The notes beneath the pieces are model-generated. The model was not told where the DNA came from. It did not search any database and worked only from the letters and a program-made list of their open reading frames with translations. DNA of 64,000 nucleotides. Origin: Leptobrachium leishanense (lineage: Eukaryota > Chordata > Amphibia > Anura > Megophryidae). Each line of letters starts with the position of its first letter. Position 1 is the stretch's first letter. The translations under genes were made by a program, and so were the position numbers. The DNA lies in contig CM019069.1 in the NCBI GenBank assembly GCA_009667805.1, positions 97,065,204 through 97,129,203 on the forward strand. Direction: 5' to 3'. Of this stretch, positions 31,981 through 43,500 are shown piece by piece.

Positions 31981-31982
31981 GA

Positions 31983-32101
31983 GGAATCCTCTCGAAAGCT
32001 TGTACTTTAAATGTAACGTTAGTCCAATAAAAAAGGTATCACTACAGACTGCTATACTCGTGATTTTGGCATCTGGACTAACACGGCCGACCTAATCTAT
32101 A

Positions 32102-32142
<41 letters not shown>

Positions 32143-32396
32143 CCAGTGTGTGTGTGTGTATATATATATATACACTATTGCCAAAAGTATTCACTCACCT
32201 GCCTTGACTCGCTTATGGATGGGTGAGCAAATACTTTTGGCAATATAGTGTGTATATATATTTATATATATATATATATATGCCATGTTAGTCCAGCTAC
32301 CAAAATCACGAGTATAGCAGTCTGTAGTGATACCTTTTTTATTGGGCTAACGTTACATTTAAAAGACAAGCTTTTGAGAGTGTACCTCTCTTTATG
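31983..32396. repeat. Inverted dimer P1 around (TA)n
   Basis: The left arm (31983-32095) reads CTCTCGAAAGCTTGTACTT, AACGTTAGTCCAATAAAAA, GGTATCACTACAGACTGC and TGATTTTGGCATCTGGACTA. The right arm (32280-32396) is the inverted copy. The centre is a (TA)n/(TG)n tract with a small Tc1-like element. The same unit forms dimer P4 (35755-35970) and a single copy at 36190-36295. Confidence 0.85.
32173..32250. mobile_element. 78-bp Tc1/mariner-like miniature element
   Basis: The ends CACTATTGCCAAAAGTATT and (complement) CACTATATTGCCAAAAGTATT are near-perfect inverted repeats that meet over a short centre. These are typical Tc1/mariner-type ends. TA precedes the left end; the right flank is TG. It lies in the (TA)n centre of dimer P1. 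Confidence 0.75.
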
Positions 32397-33650
32397 TATA
32401 TATATATATATATCGCCCACTTTTACTTGTCTCTACACTGTACACCAGCATTTTCTGAAAACATAAATTCGGAGTTTTATGGAGATTTTTATAATAATTA
32501 AATAGTTTTTATCATAACTGTTAATCGGTTTAACAATTATTTACATGTAATACAACAAGTCGCCAATTTGTTCATGTAAAAGGTTTCCTGTGTCCCCTCC
32601 CAAATCATAATTCCGTGTAAAGTTATCTTTAGAAAATCAGTATTGATTTTCATATCACACATCATATGGAAAAATATTAAAAGGCATAACATTTATCTTT
32701 ATCAAAGACATAATTATGTGTCAGCGTTTCCGGGCCTCTACGTAGTGGGCTACGTCAAAGCTTACATATGAGTCTTTATGAAGCCATTATCACTAAATAA
32801 TCTCCAGTATTGGCTTCATTTATTGAAACGATTTTTAGAATTTGTTAGGAGCCTGGCATCAAATCTTAAAAATACTGAATTAGCTTCTGAACTTCAGATC
32901 CTTCAATTTCTGAGCAGGCCAGAACTGAGAAAATGACAGTTTGGGAAAAGGCTCAAATCTTTGCAATTTCCATGTTGATCAACCTGGTGACTTTATGCTC
33001 TGCTATATTCTTTCATTGGTCATTTCAGTACATCCAGACTTTTTCTGAAATGTTGCTTTTTTAAAGTCTTAATATTGTTTGTTACTGGAAATAGTGAAAT
33101 CGTGCAATTTTCAAAAGTTTTTGTGGAGTTATTTCATACTTTCATTTTTGACATTGATCATATGTTTGAAAGCTTAAAATAACATATATATATATATATA
33201 ATTAGTAATGGCCCAGGATATAACAGTTTTGAAGGACTAAGAGTTATGTATGCAAAGGTGTGTAAGTTCTATACTGTTTTATTGTATACTTGTTGCTTTA
33301 TGTCTACTTACAGGTTAACCTTGCTTTTTGTCTGACAGATTTAAAAACCAGCATCTGATCTGTGTGGTTTCGGAGTCGGGATTTTGGGGGCGAGATGAGC
33401 TAGTCTTTAATCCAACTGGCCCGCAAAGTCCCGCTTCTGGAGGTCACATTTGTCTGAGAAATATTGTAAGAAAAAATATGTAGTTTGCATCAACACTGAA
33501 CATAACGCATGCGTTTTTTGACACGGTCAGTAATTTTGCTTTGTTAAATGTGCCAAATAGATAACGTTATTGATAATGTTCTATATCTGTTTATTCACAC
33601 TTCATTATGGTACTGGATAAGTTATTTCCATCTCTTTAAACCACAACTAC
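32397..33650. other. Single-copy-looking DNA; one exon-like frame
   Basis: AT-rich with blocks that look constrained (32720-33040). At 33325-33475 a TTTTTGTCTGACAG acceptor-like site is followed by an open frame of about 45 codons (FKNQHLICVVSESGFWG...). I know no matching protein, and no donor is obvious before the stop. Confidence 0.35.
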
Positions 33651-33654
33651 TATA

Positions 33655-33790
33655 TTATTATTATTATCATCATTTATATAGCGCCAATAGTTTTGGCAGC
33701 ACTTTACAATAGCCAAAGGGAAGGAGATACACATAAACAGACATAGGATGGAAACAAGCGGTGCAGATGGCCCTGCTCATAGGAGCCTAC
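33655..33790 (-). mobile_element. L2-like LINE 3' fragment
   Basis: ATCATTTATATAGCGCCAAT and GGCAGCACTTTACAATAGCC (complement TTGTAAAGTGCTGCC) are the tail pattern of this LINE group. It continues as AAGGGAAGGAGATACACA-like internal DNA to about 33790. Confidence 0.65.
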
Positions 33791-33928
33791 AGTCTTGCAA
33801 GTCATGAAGGGGTTAAGTCACATGGCATTTTATGTAGGCCTTCTTGTCCTATTATCATGATACCTACCATCTGTCATTTCAAATATACAGGCGCAAATAT
33901 AATATATATATATATTATATATATATAT

Positions 33929-34289
33929 CTCAAAACTAGGTAGGTAGGCACACGTCCTATTAAACTGATGCCTGAAAGGCATTATACTAAAGTGCCAAAG
34001 TGCAACTCTCAATTTACCAAATATAAAATCAACGGAAGGGAAGGCAACACGGGTCTTATTATAAAGGTATAAGTTTCTTATAATAACTTAAAAAGCATGC
34101 CGGAGGGCCGAAACATTGGCATGTTTTTTTTTAGTGATTATAATAAATGTATACCTTTATAATAAGACCCGTGTTGCCTTCCCTTCCGTTGATTTTATAT
34201 TTGGTAAATTGAGAGTTGCACTTTGGCACTTTAGTATAATGCCTTTCAGGCATCAGTTTAATAGGACGTGTGCCTACCTGGTTTTGAGA
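33929..34289. repeat. Palindrome P2: 143-bp arms, 78-bp loop
   Basis: The left arm 33929-34071 and right arm 34150-34289 are inverted copies except for one extra TAGG. Both outer ends abut (TA)n tracts. The loop holds GCATGCCGGAGGGCC and CCGAAACATTGGCATG (34095-34123), where CATGCC/GGCATG can pair around a CGAAAC word. Confidence 0.9.
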
Positions 34290-34410
34290 TATATATATAT
34301 ACATATATATATCAGCAATTTTTGTGATGTGCAAATGGTTTCTGCAATAATAAACATAACTAATTATAGCGTGGAGGCTTTTTATCTCACCTTTTGCCCT
34401 CCACCACTAA

Positions 34411-34446
<36 letters not shown>

Positions 34447-35433
34447 CTGTGTATATATAACACTTTTTAAAGTTACAGATACAGTCAATATATATTTACT
34501 GTATCTGTAAGTTTTAAAAAAATTTTTATTATTTATGCCGAGTTTTTTGGTAATTTTTGGAGCACTATAAAAAATAGGTCAAATTATCATCAGAGATGAA
34601 TATAGTCTGTAATTCAGTGGAGATTGGAATTTATCCAGCAAAGTGGTTTTCGCTGTAATTTTAGAAGTTGCTGCTCATGCTTCTGTAAAGAGTTATTTGA
34701 TGAAGAATTTATTAGAAACATATTATTTATAAACAAACAACAGAAACTATTCTCTGACTGTATACTGTATAATATCCATTTTTGTCCCTGAGTAACTTTA
34801 TACTGCATACTGTATTTAATGGAGATATCTTTCATGCACTTTGTTACTTGGTGCTATAGAAAACAATTTGGCAGAATATCCTTTATGTATAACCTTTAAG
34901 TGTGGGCCAAACCAGAACCTAGTCAGAACAGTTCAGTCTAATTAACCTCTTTCCACTGATATTTAGTGATTTATTTTATTTTTAACATTTTAACCTGACT
35001 TGAAAAATACAGGGGTCAGGTAGCAATAGTCTGCTAAAAATTACCTCTGGCTACAAAATTGTGGGATTATTCTATCTAAATGTATAACAAAACGTTTCCT
35101 GGCTCCTAAAATATATATTTGGCTTCCAGGTTTCTTTATTTGCACAAGTTTGAGCATTGTGTACTAGTTTTCATGGCGTGTCCTATATTCTTTAATTTTG
35201 CATATAGCAGACCAATTTGTAGAAAAATCTTCATAGTCACACACAACCAACCAGTATACATATATAATCTAAATATCTACCACCCTCTTTTAAAATTGTA
35301 AGCAATAGCTGATGCCTAGTTCCTCAGGTTTAAAATATAATACTAAATACATATATATTATGTGTATGTATGTGTGTGTATATATATATACATCTGTACT
35401 AACATGGCCTATCCAATATATATATATATACAC
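34290..35433. other. No gene; AT-rich with (TA)n tracts
   Basis: (TA)n tracts lie at 34291-34312, 34415-34441, 35349-35392 and 35416-35432. A 17-bp near-inverted pair TACAGATACAGT/ACTGTATCTGTAA lies at about 34474-34510. No credible frame. Confidence 0.55.
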
Positions 35434-35662
35434 ACAGCAACAGAGAGATGGGAGCACCCTGGGTCTTAATATAAAACAAAAATTGTTTATTAAAGAATCA
35501 TTAAAAAGGACCGACGTTTCAGCTCCTCAGAGCCTTTGTCAAGGTAATATACCTTGACAAAGGCTCCGAGGAGCCGAAACGTCAGTCCTTTTTATTGATT
35601 CTTTAAAAAAATATTTTTGTTTTATATTAAGACCCAGGGTGCTCCCATCTCTCTGTTGCTGT
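35434..35662. repeat. Palindrome P3: 113-bp arms, 3-nt centre, hammerhead-like arms
   Basis: The arms 35434-35546 and 35550-35662 are inverted copies with few mismatches. On the right arm, the word TTGACAA, a stem GGCTCC-GA-GGAGCC, then GAAA and CGTC (35554-35585) follow the hammerhead order. The left arm carries the same on the minus strand. The core CTGANGA reads TTGACAA here. Confidence 0.9.
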
Positions 35663-35754
35663 ATCCATTCCATTGCGGTTAGCACCTGGGCATTATGAAT
35701 TCATCGAGACTGAGTGCTCTTCCTCCTCTGTACATATATATATATATATATATA

Positions 35755-35970
35755 TGTAGCACTACGTGCTGCTATACTCGTGATTTTGGCATCTGGACTA
35801 ACAAGGCCTACCGAATTTACATTATATATATATATATTAGGCCATGTTAGTACAGTTGCCAAAATCACAAGTATAGCGGTACGTAGTGATACCATTTTTA
35901 TTGGACTAATGTTACATTTAAAAGACCAGCTCTCGAGAGTATTCCTCTCTTCTTCAGGTCTGGACTCTTT
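35755..35970. repeat. Inverted dimer P4 around (TA)n
   Basis: The left arm 35757-35815 (TGCTATACTCGTGATTTTGG ...) and right arm 35840-35965 are inverted copies of the P1 unit. The right arm is longer and includes CTCGAGAGTATTCCTCTC and CTTCTTCAGGTC. Confidence 0.85.
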
Positions 35971-36189
35971 TTCAGCCTTCACTGAATTGTGTTTTTGATT
36001 TTTTTTTTTCTCTTTTTCAAGTTGTCATGATCTTATCACTGTTGTTTTATGTGCCTAAGATCTCTCATGTGTTTCTTTTCCCATTTTGAACATGCCATTT
36101 GACTTTCACTGTATACGACATCTAACCCCCCCCCCCCATCTGCCTCTTTATGTCTTAATGTTCAATTCTAGTATAATGATTAGTATAGA

Positions 36190-36303
36190 ATCCAGACCTG
36201 AAGAAGAGAGGATCACTCTCGAAAGCTTGTCTTTTAAATGTAACGTTAGTCCAATAAAAAAGGTATCACTACTTACTGCTATACTTGTAAAATATATATA
36301 TAT
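36190..36303 (+). repeat. Single copy of the P1/P4 unit
   Basis: It runs CCTGAAGAAGAGAGGATC, ACTCTCGAAAGCTTGTC, AACGTTAGTCCAATAAAAA, GGTATCACTACTTACTGC and ends in (TA)n. It faces the right arm of P4, with about 220 bp of different DNA between them. Confidence 0.8.
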
Positions 36304-39097
36304 ACACGCACACATCAGGATGGGAATGCAAAACATTAGGTCAATCACCTGTTTTAAAATGTATCTCAATTACCTCACTTTGTTTCCGTTTGCTTATAGC
36401 AGCTTGTATCTGGAATGATTTATAGCACATGTTTGCACAAACAGTTGAATAAAACACTCTATTTATTGTCTTAAAATAAGCCCAGGAAATGAAAGATTTT
36501 CTAAGTGGTTAAAAGACAAGTAGACTTGTAGTGGGTTAAGATGGGCTTACATAGCAAAGATCTTTTTTTAAAGTCCATTTTTGGATAGAAGAATAACGAC
36601 TTGCCAATATCCAATTTCGTTGAGTTGTTACTTACTGTAACAGAGTCACTTGTGATGTTTTTAACACTGGTGTTTGTGAGAATGCTAATTAATATTGCAT
36701 CTTTGCATGTGTATACAAGCACAGAACCTGAAATATATTAGAGGGCCCTGACACTTCTAATCCATAAATAAAGATTTATTTAACAGGATTTTGGTAATTT
36801 GAAATCCCCTGTCTTCAAGGAAGAGGAAAAAGAAAAAAAAATGTCAGAGGTTCATTTGGCTAATTTAATCTAAATAATGCTGCCGCCAGTTTATTGCAAA
36901 CCTTAGCCTTATTTATGGTATTGTGGGCCCAAATCTGTCAGGTAATACTTAGCTGCTAATGGGAAAGCAAATTGATTCATAATAATAGGGCTTTGCTGGC
37001 ACTTACCGGCTGTGCCAATATGCACCACTACCAGTAGCATCTCCTAGACTCCATAAGCCTCCATGGAAACCAGTGAGAGCCCTGCAAGTGATCACGTGTA
37101 TGCAATCTTGGAAGGCTGGTGGAAGGACAATTGGAACTATTTCTTCTCAGTATCCTCCTGCCTACAGCTGGTCCTCTGTATTGTGGGTCAAGAAGCTTGC
37201 ATAGATTATTTTTTTGGGCAATTTTATTTTTTTCTGCTAAACGTTTATAAATGCAGAATCACTTTACAACAGGGTTTGAGAACTATATATTTTTTAAATA
37301 CTGTCTTGAGATAGGAATAACTGGTGATCTTGGAATCACACGTTTTTCTCCGGCTGCCTCCAGATTAGCTTTTCTTATGCAAAGTACTGAAAGTGTTAAT
37401 TTACAGTAGGTAGCCTTAACAACTGCTTCACGAGGGACATTTGCAGCTCAGCTAGAATAGGATTGGAGTTATGATTAATTATGAATTGCTCGCTAGTTAA
37501 TCATAATGGCTCGGCTGGAATATGGCCCTATTTGTCTGTATCTAAAGTACTTTTCATTTCCTTCACTGTATCGAAAATTTTGAATTTGGACTTTGCATTA
37601 ACTATTAGTTTCCTGTTAAAAAGTTGCTGATACATATGGCACAGTGACATCCAAAGGAATAACGTTCTTTTTTTTATTCTGTATGTTTATGAGAATCACT
37701 TTAAATATTGTAAAACATTTTTAATATAAAATAACAAATTCAATGGAAAAAGAGGAAAAAATATATAAAAAAGATAACTTTAGATGGCCTGTCTGCTTTA
37801 TATTTCTTAATTTCTTTCATATATATTCTCATTGAAACATAAAAATAACATATCCATGTTACCCTAAAAAAAAGGTTTAATTCTGCGATTGTGATATTTT
37901 CTATTTTGTTTGCGAATCTGTAAGAAAGCTACTTAGCAGGTTGCATTTTGGTCATGTTTTAAAGCGCACCAGTATTTAACTGTGATGGCTATTTTGATCA
38001 AGGTGTACTTGGGTATGTTAAGATGTATAGTCATAATTGCGCACAGATCTGCTTATTGCGGATTTCTGAGACTATCCTTGGCACGTTTATGAAATTGCGT
38101 GTTGGTCATGAGCCATGCATTTCATGTTCAGTCTCCACAACCACCAAGTTAGTTGTTAATCTTGGATTAAAAAGAAATAAAAGAAAATATTTCTCTTTCT
38201 AAAATCTAGTAAATCTATAACTCTAATATATGTTGTTACGTTTTGGGAGATATCTGCTTTGTAGTTTAGTTTAATATGGCTTTTTTTGAATTGTGAGCAA
38301 TATCAAAGGGCAGTGGAAGGGTTAACCAGGGCTTCATCAACAGTAGAAATTCTGCAGGCTTCTAATAATTTGCTAAGAAAATGTAAAACATTATTTTTTT
38401 CCCCAGCTAGTACATTAGTCTGCATTCAATTATAATAAAACACCATCTGAAATACAAAATATATCATATACCATTTATTACAAGGGTGTTATGATGGAGC
38501 GTAGATGCCTAAAAATACATTCTAAAGTGTAAAAAATCCTAACTTGCTTATTGTGATTTATATTGTAATAGTATACTTTGTATCTGTATAGAAATGGGTT
38601 ATTTTCCAACTATATAGTGTAACACTTAAACCTCATAAATGTAAAAAGTATGGCTAGAAAACAGATTAAAAATGATAACTGTAAAAGTTTTTAGTCCCAG
38701 TAGGGGTTAATATGCATCTTAATTCAGGATCAGTTTTTACATTTTTTTTTTCTCGTTTCGTTATGCTCAGCTGCTGTACTCTTAAAAGCACAATGGGAAC
38801 ATAGAAAATCAGACTAGTAGGCCTAGTAAAGAGATTACATGGTTTTCTTTGGCTTAAAACAGGGACGTTTGAGAATCCTCTGTAAAGAGTTTCTAAAAGA
38901 TGCAGATTGTGAGCACTGACAGGTATAAATGTACAAAATAGATCTGTAAAAAGCTAGAAAGGTTAGCATGTTAGCCAGGATTTTATTTTTAGATTTACTT
39001 ATTAAATGCTGATTCATTTGTATATGCATTTTGCATATTTCCTGTTTGTTTTTTTTATTTAAATACCCCAAAACATGAAATGAAAAGTAACCAACAC
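36304..39097. other. Longest stretch without recognised repeats; candidate conserved non-coding DNA
   Basis: No coding frame is convincing. Three blocks look unlike neutral AT-rich DNA: 36880-37020, 37370-37560 (contains ATTAATTATGAATTGCTCGC and TAGTTAATCATAATGGC, homeodomain-like TAAT cores) and 37925-38160. These are candidates only, since conservation cannot be seen from one sequence. Confidence 0.35.
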
Positions 39098-39170
39098 ATT
39101 TATTTATTTATTTATAAAGTATTTTACCAGGAAGGATACACTGAGATTTAACTCGTTTTCAAGTATGTCA
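39098..39170 (-). mobile_element. L2/CR1-type LINE 3' tail (same family as 3653-8037)
   Basis: TTTATTTATAAAGTATTTTA, CCAGGAAGGATACACTGAG and CGTTTTCAAGTATGTC are the complement of the 3' end at 7955-8030. Confidence 0.85.
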
Positions 39171-39792
39171 ATTTATTAGCACAAGACGCGGTGAGACTAA
39201 AGGATCCAATACAAATGCATAATAAAAAATGCTTAAACTAGAAATTAATGGCAGTAAAACTATTTTTCATATCTTATAGGACTGTCTACCAAGAAGCCCG
39301 TTTTTTTTTTTTCTCTTTTAATTACTCTGAATTTGAGGCTGTTGCATATTTTTGTAGGCAGGACCATATAAAATGTATAAAGAAGGTATTCAACTGGGCC
39401 GAGATACAACATGACGCAATTCAATAGAATACTTAAATATAAATATATATAAATAAAAACCCCACACTGGATCACTGCCAATATTCTGCTAAATATCTGC
39501 TCTTCAAATCAGCATATGTTAATCAAGCAGACTGCCTTTTTGTCCCTACTCTTTTTTTAATTCTGGTTATTTTTTGCCAGCCAATGTTCTAGTCATTTAT
39601 GAAGTGCAAAACACAACATTTTTTTCCCAGGGTGTTTTTGCTTATGACAAAGTGCTTCTGCAGCTTCGATGGGCTGAGGCTTAGCTGTGTGAAGGTTCCA
39701 CACCCTTTTTTGACCGCCTTGCATCCCCAGAAGATTGTATTGATTATTAAAGCTGGAAGGCAGATCTTAATTCATGGTGGATATAAATAAAC
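39171..39792. other. No gene recognised
   Basis: AT-rich, lying between two oppositely oriented LINE tails. A T-run lies at 39299-39312. Confidence 0.45.
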
Positions 39793-39908
39793 ATTTATTT
39801 GTATTTCTGTAACAACTGTAACCACTCAATGTTCTCGAACCCAGGACATACTTGAAAACGATAGAAATCTCAATGTACCCTTCCTGGTAAAATCCTTTTC
39901 AAATAATA
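39793..39908 (+). mobile_element. L2/CR1-type LINE 3' tail (same family as 3653-8037)
   Basis: CGAACCCAGGACATACTTG, GATAGAAATCTCAATGTACC and CTTCCTGGTAAAATCC match 7945-8015 closely. Confidence 0.9.
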
Positions 39909-40220
39909 TCAAGTTAAGGATCTAAGTAACTGTGCGACTATGGGAAGGCAGACACATGTTTTCTTCCTAGCTAAGGGTTAAGAGGAAAGATAATTCTGAA
40001 TAGGAGTCCCATGGATCTGCTCTGAAATATAATGGCGCAAGAAGGACATTTCAAGGTACACCTGCTGAGTGTTGGATTCACTAGCATCTTCTAATCCTTT
40101 TCCCAACTCATGCCCTTAGGCCAATGGATATGCCTGTAGGTCCACTATTCCTTGGTCCACAATGTATCCATTTTTCATGGATCTGCTACTTATCTTTGCA
40201 CATTGTGTTGTCCCCCCTGT
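39909..40220. other. No gene recognised
   Basis: Single-copy-looking DNA; nothing stands out. Confidence 0.5.
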
Positions 40221-41086
40221 GGGCCCTATTCCGAGGTTGGTGTTAACTTAGCCAGGGCTGTTGTAAACTTAACTCCATAGTCTATGGGCTATATTCTCTA
40301 GTTATCGATAAGCTAACTACAGGAAATGTTACACATAACTTCTACTGTAGTTAGTTTATCGACTGGAACTGCCATTCCATTCCTGCCACAAGCCGAGCTT
40401 GTGGCTCAGATGTAGCCTTTTCACTGCACGAGGTTACTGTACATTAACGTCTTCTATACTTATTATTAGAGACGTTTATTGTAACCTCCGCGTGGAAGTG
40501 CAGGCTATTTCAAAGAAGCCTGCCCTTCCACATAGGTAGATGGTATTTCGGTGAGTAATACTGGCTCCTAAAACCTGGTGTTATATGATTTTGCATTTGC
40601 AAAATCATTTAACAGACTTAACCCCCCCCCTAAAAATCATATATTCACATCCCATCAAACAGTGAAAAGGGTGGCACGATCTGTCACTTCTCCTCGGGAG
40701 CAGAGTGGGACTGGGAACAAATAGTACCTAGTCTCCCTCCGCGATTGCTCCGTGGTTCTGCATGATCTCCTGAGAGTGAGCTCGTGGAGAGCTCTCAACC
40801 TTGACACATAAAGCTCCGTGGAGTACTATGGAGTTGATACTCGCAGCGGCGTGGAGTGCCACTGGTGGTATCTAGCAGCTTTATGCTTCATTCGAGGGCG
40901 AGACCCTAAGAAAGCACCTACCCTGAATACGATGGTAAAATGGAGACGGTATAGAAAATCTGCAGGAGCATATTTTCCTGCTTACCTTCTGCATTTTAAC
41001 TTCAACTATGGAATAGGGCCCTATAATGGCTCTGGTAAGTTTATGACCGCTCTGGTTAAGTTAACACCAACCTTGAAATAGGGCCC
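40221..41086. mobile_element. TIR element with about 35-bp ends
   Basis: The left end GGGCCCTATTCCGAGGTTGG then TGTTAACTTAGCCAG, and the complement of the right end GGGCCCTATTTCAAGGTTGG then TGTTAACTTAACCAG, are long inverted repeats. A second inverted pair (ATCGATAAGCTAACTAC and GTAGTTAGTTTATCGAC) lies at 40307-40361. The foldback at 1636-1767 shares the terminal word. The 87-residue frame at 40818 is not recognisable. Confidence 0.75.
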
Positions 41087-43267
41087 TCTCTTTTTTGTGT
41101 CTTGTTACACTTTTTGTTATACCTTTCTATTTATGATTGTGAGTGACATGTATATTTGGATTTTAGGAAGAAATTATTGCGAATGTGACTATGTACAACT
41201 GTGCTCATTTTAGGATGTATATAGTTAAGGAAGAAGTATTGCTCTCATGGACGTCATGAACTATAGTTTGTGTGTGTGAATATGAATATATATATATATA
41301 TATAACACCTACACACTGAAAATCTCAAGTATGTATGCTCCTATGCAGTGAATAGCCACAATACAATTCAGAAGTCCGTCAAAGCAGTCTTTACTTCCAA
41401 TCATTTAAGAAATTATTTAACACCTTAAACCCTGATCATCAACGCATTTTTGAATATTCGCTTAACTGATTAGAAGAATACTTGATTGTGTGATATTCCT
41501 CGATTATATATATATATATTAAAAAAATAACACCTATACTTGCACATTTTCTTTAAGGCCTAAGAAGGAGGAGGTTCCGCCTTGTGATTTTCTTAGAAAT
41601 TGATGATGCTGCTACATAGGAATTTTTTTGCTGTATTCTCTCTTCGCTTAGGTATGAGCTGCTTGCCAACTTGCTAATAAAGGGAAACAGACTGAATAGC
41701 TATGTAACAGAAAAACATATATTTTTAGACTGTTTTGCCAAGAAAGATTCCATTGAACTGAAGGCTTCTTTCTTAAATGGATAAAGCAGGAGCCTTAAAC
41801 AGTTATATATTGTATTGAATAGTGACATGTACAAAAATTGGGAAAAACAAAATACCTTTTTTATCTACCTGTACAGAAATGTGAATACTTTAGGTCTCGG
41901 GGGCTTTTATTGTTTGTTTTTTTTGGATTAAGCTATTGTTTGCTGTTCCAACTGATGTCAAATAATCGTTCAAGGCCAAAGAGGTCTTTTTTTAGGTCTA
42001 AGCCATTACTAGGGATGCAGAAACACAGACGATACCTCCCAGAACACACACATTGAAGTTTCATTTGATATAGTCTCATGCAATGGAAAATAAATACATT
42101 CCGTTTATTAGAGCTAAATGTGATAATTCCACATCCACTTTTTTGTTTCTTATTTTTTATGGGTGTAATTTAAATAGTGGCTAGATGCTCTTTTCTAAAG
42201 TACTTTGTATAAAAATTGTATTAGCAGGTAGTAATAGGCCACATATTTACATTATTAAGTGGCACAGTGACAACCTGTTTGACATTGACATAGTAATACA
42301 TTGCTAGCTGATTTTTTTAATAATTATTTTGATTATATTAAATTGCTGAATGGCTTGTCTTATATGCAATTTATTGAAAGTAAATTGACAGTCAACCGCT
42401 AGTGTGGGCAACATAAAAACACAGATATTGGTTTCAGTAAAAAAGTGACATGTAAATTTCGGTATCAAATGTACTTAAACAACTGTCAGTTAAAACATTT
42501 AATTTTCTTATTAACTATTTTATTATTGTGTGTTTCAAATAAATTGATGAATAAAACAGCCTGCAGTGTTTAAATAACATACAGAGTAGAAACCAAATCC
42601 AACTGAAATTGTGCTAAGGTACTGAGAAGTTTAGTAAATCTAATGTCTTCGCTACCAAGTATTTGGTCTTCAAAAAATAGTATTATAATGTTTGAAACAT
42701 GGAATTGATACATGGATAACACTTGTGTAAGATAAGAATAGCATTTTGTGATTAGATTGTTATTCTGAAGGCATGATTTACTAAATGTTGAAATGGGTTC
42801 GATGTAACCAATATCAATGTGACGCTTCCTATCTGATTCACAATTTGAGTGCCTTGCAGTCGGACATTTTGGCCTAGAAAACTGGAATCTGCTCAGCTGC
42901 GAGTCCATGGTCACGTAAAATTGCAGCGAATTCCATAGTCACGATTTTACATGGCCCTGTCCAGAATACTGGCGCATCCGTTTCATAGCATAGGGGGGAC
43001 CCCTGGTGTCCTTTCCTCTTATCCCTGTCTGGTTTGGTGTAGTGTGCCAATGTGTACATAATTGAACAATCAGAGATGAGTCTTCTCTGATTGATAAATA
43101 TGGCTACACATGGCCAAACTAAGTCAGCTAATGAGAGGAGCTCCATAGATGGAGTTCGCTCATTTGCATATATACAGTAAATTTTTAACAGGTGTCTATA
43201 GGGCTCATTCAGGATGAAGAACCTCCAGGACTTTGCCAACTGCTGGGTTGTATAATCTATAACAAGA
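41087..43267. other. No gene recognised; AT-rich
   Basis: (TA)n lies at 41284-41302 and 41503-41518. Minus-strand frames at 42570-42914 (114 residues) and 42874-43239 (121 residues) have no recognisable domain and are probably chance. Confidence 0.5.
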
Positions 43268-43342
43268 AAAAAAAAGTGTCATCTGCACTTATCCTTATAA
43301 CAACATGGTGTTATAGGGATAAGCGCAGATGACACTTTTTTT
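43268..43342. repeat. Short palindrome, about 35-bp arms
   Basis: GTGTCATCTGCACTTATCC and its inverted copy GGATAAGCGCAGATGACAC surround TATAACAACATGGTGTTATA. The arms are flanked by A7 and T7, giving an almost perfect 75-bp hairpin. Confidence 0.9.
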
Positions 43343-43360
43343 ATGTTATGTTTTATACAT

Positions 43361-43500
43361 GACCTCCAGCTCTCTCCCTCTGCTGCCCTGTAACAAGCAT
43401 ACACACACAGTCCAAGTGCTAGCTCTCTCCCTCTGCTCCCCTGTAACAAGCCTATGCACACAGACTGACCTCCAGCTCTCTCCCTCTGCTGCCCCAACCC
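43361..43500. repeat. Tandem repeat of about 60 bp, 2.3 units
   Basis: Units carry AGCTCTCTCCCTCTGCT and CCCTGTAACAAGC, starting near 43366, 43422 and 43470. Confidence 0.8.

Noticed and set aside
36190..36230. A full hammerhead at CCTGAAGAAGAG...CTCGAAAGC
   Set aside because: It has CTGAAGA, a stem and GAAA, but I cannot pair stem I, and an extra A breaks the first pair of stem II. Resemblance only.
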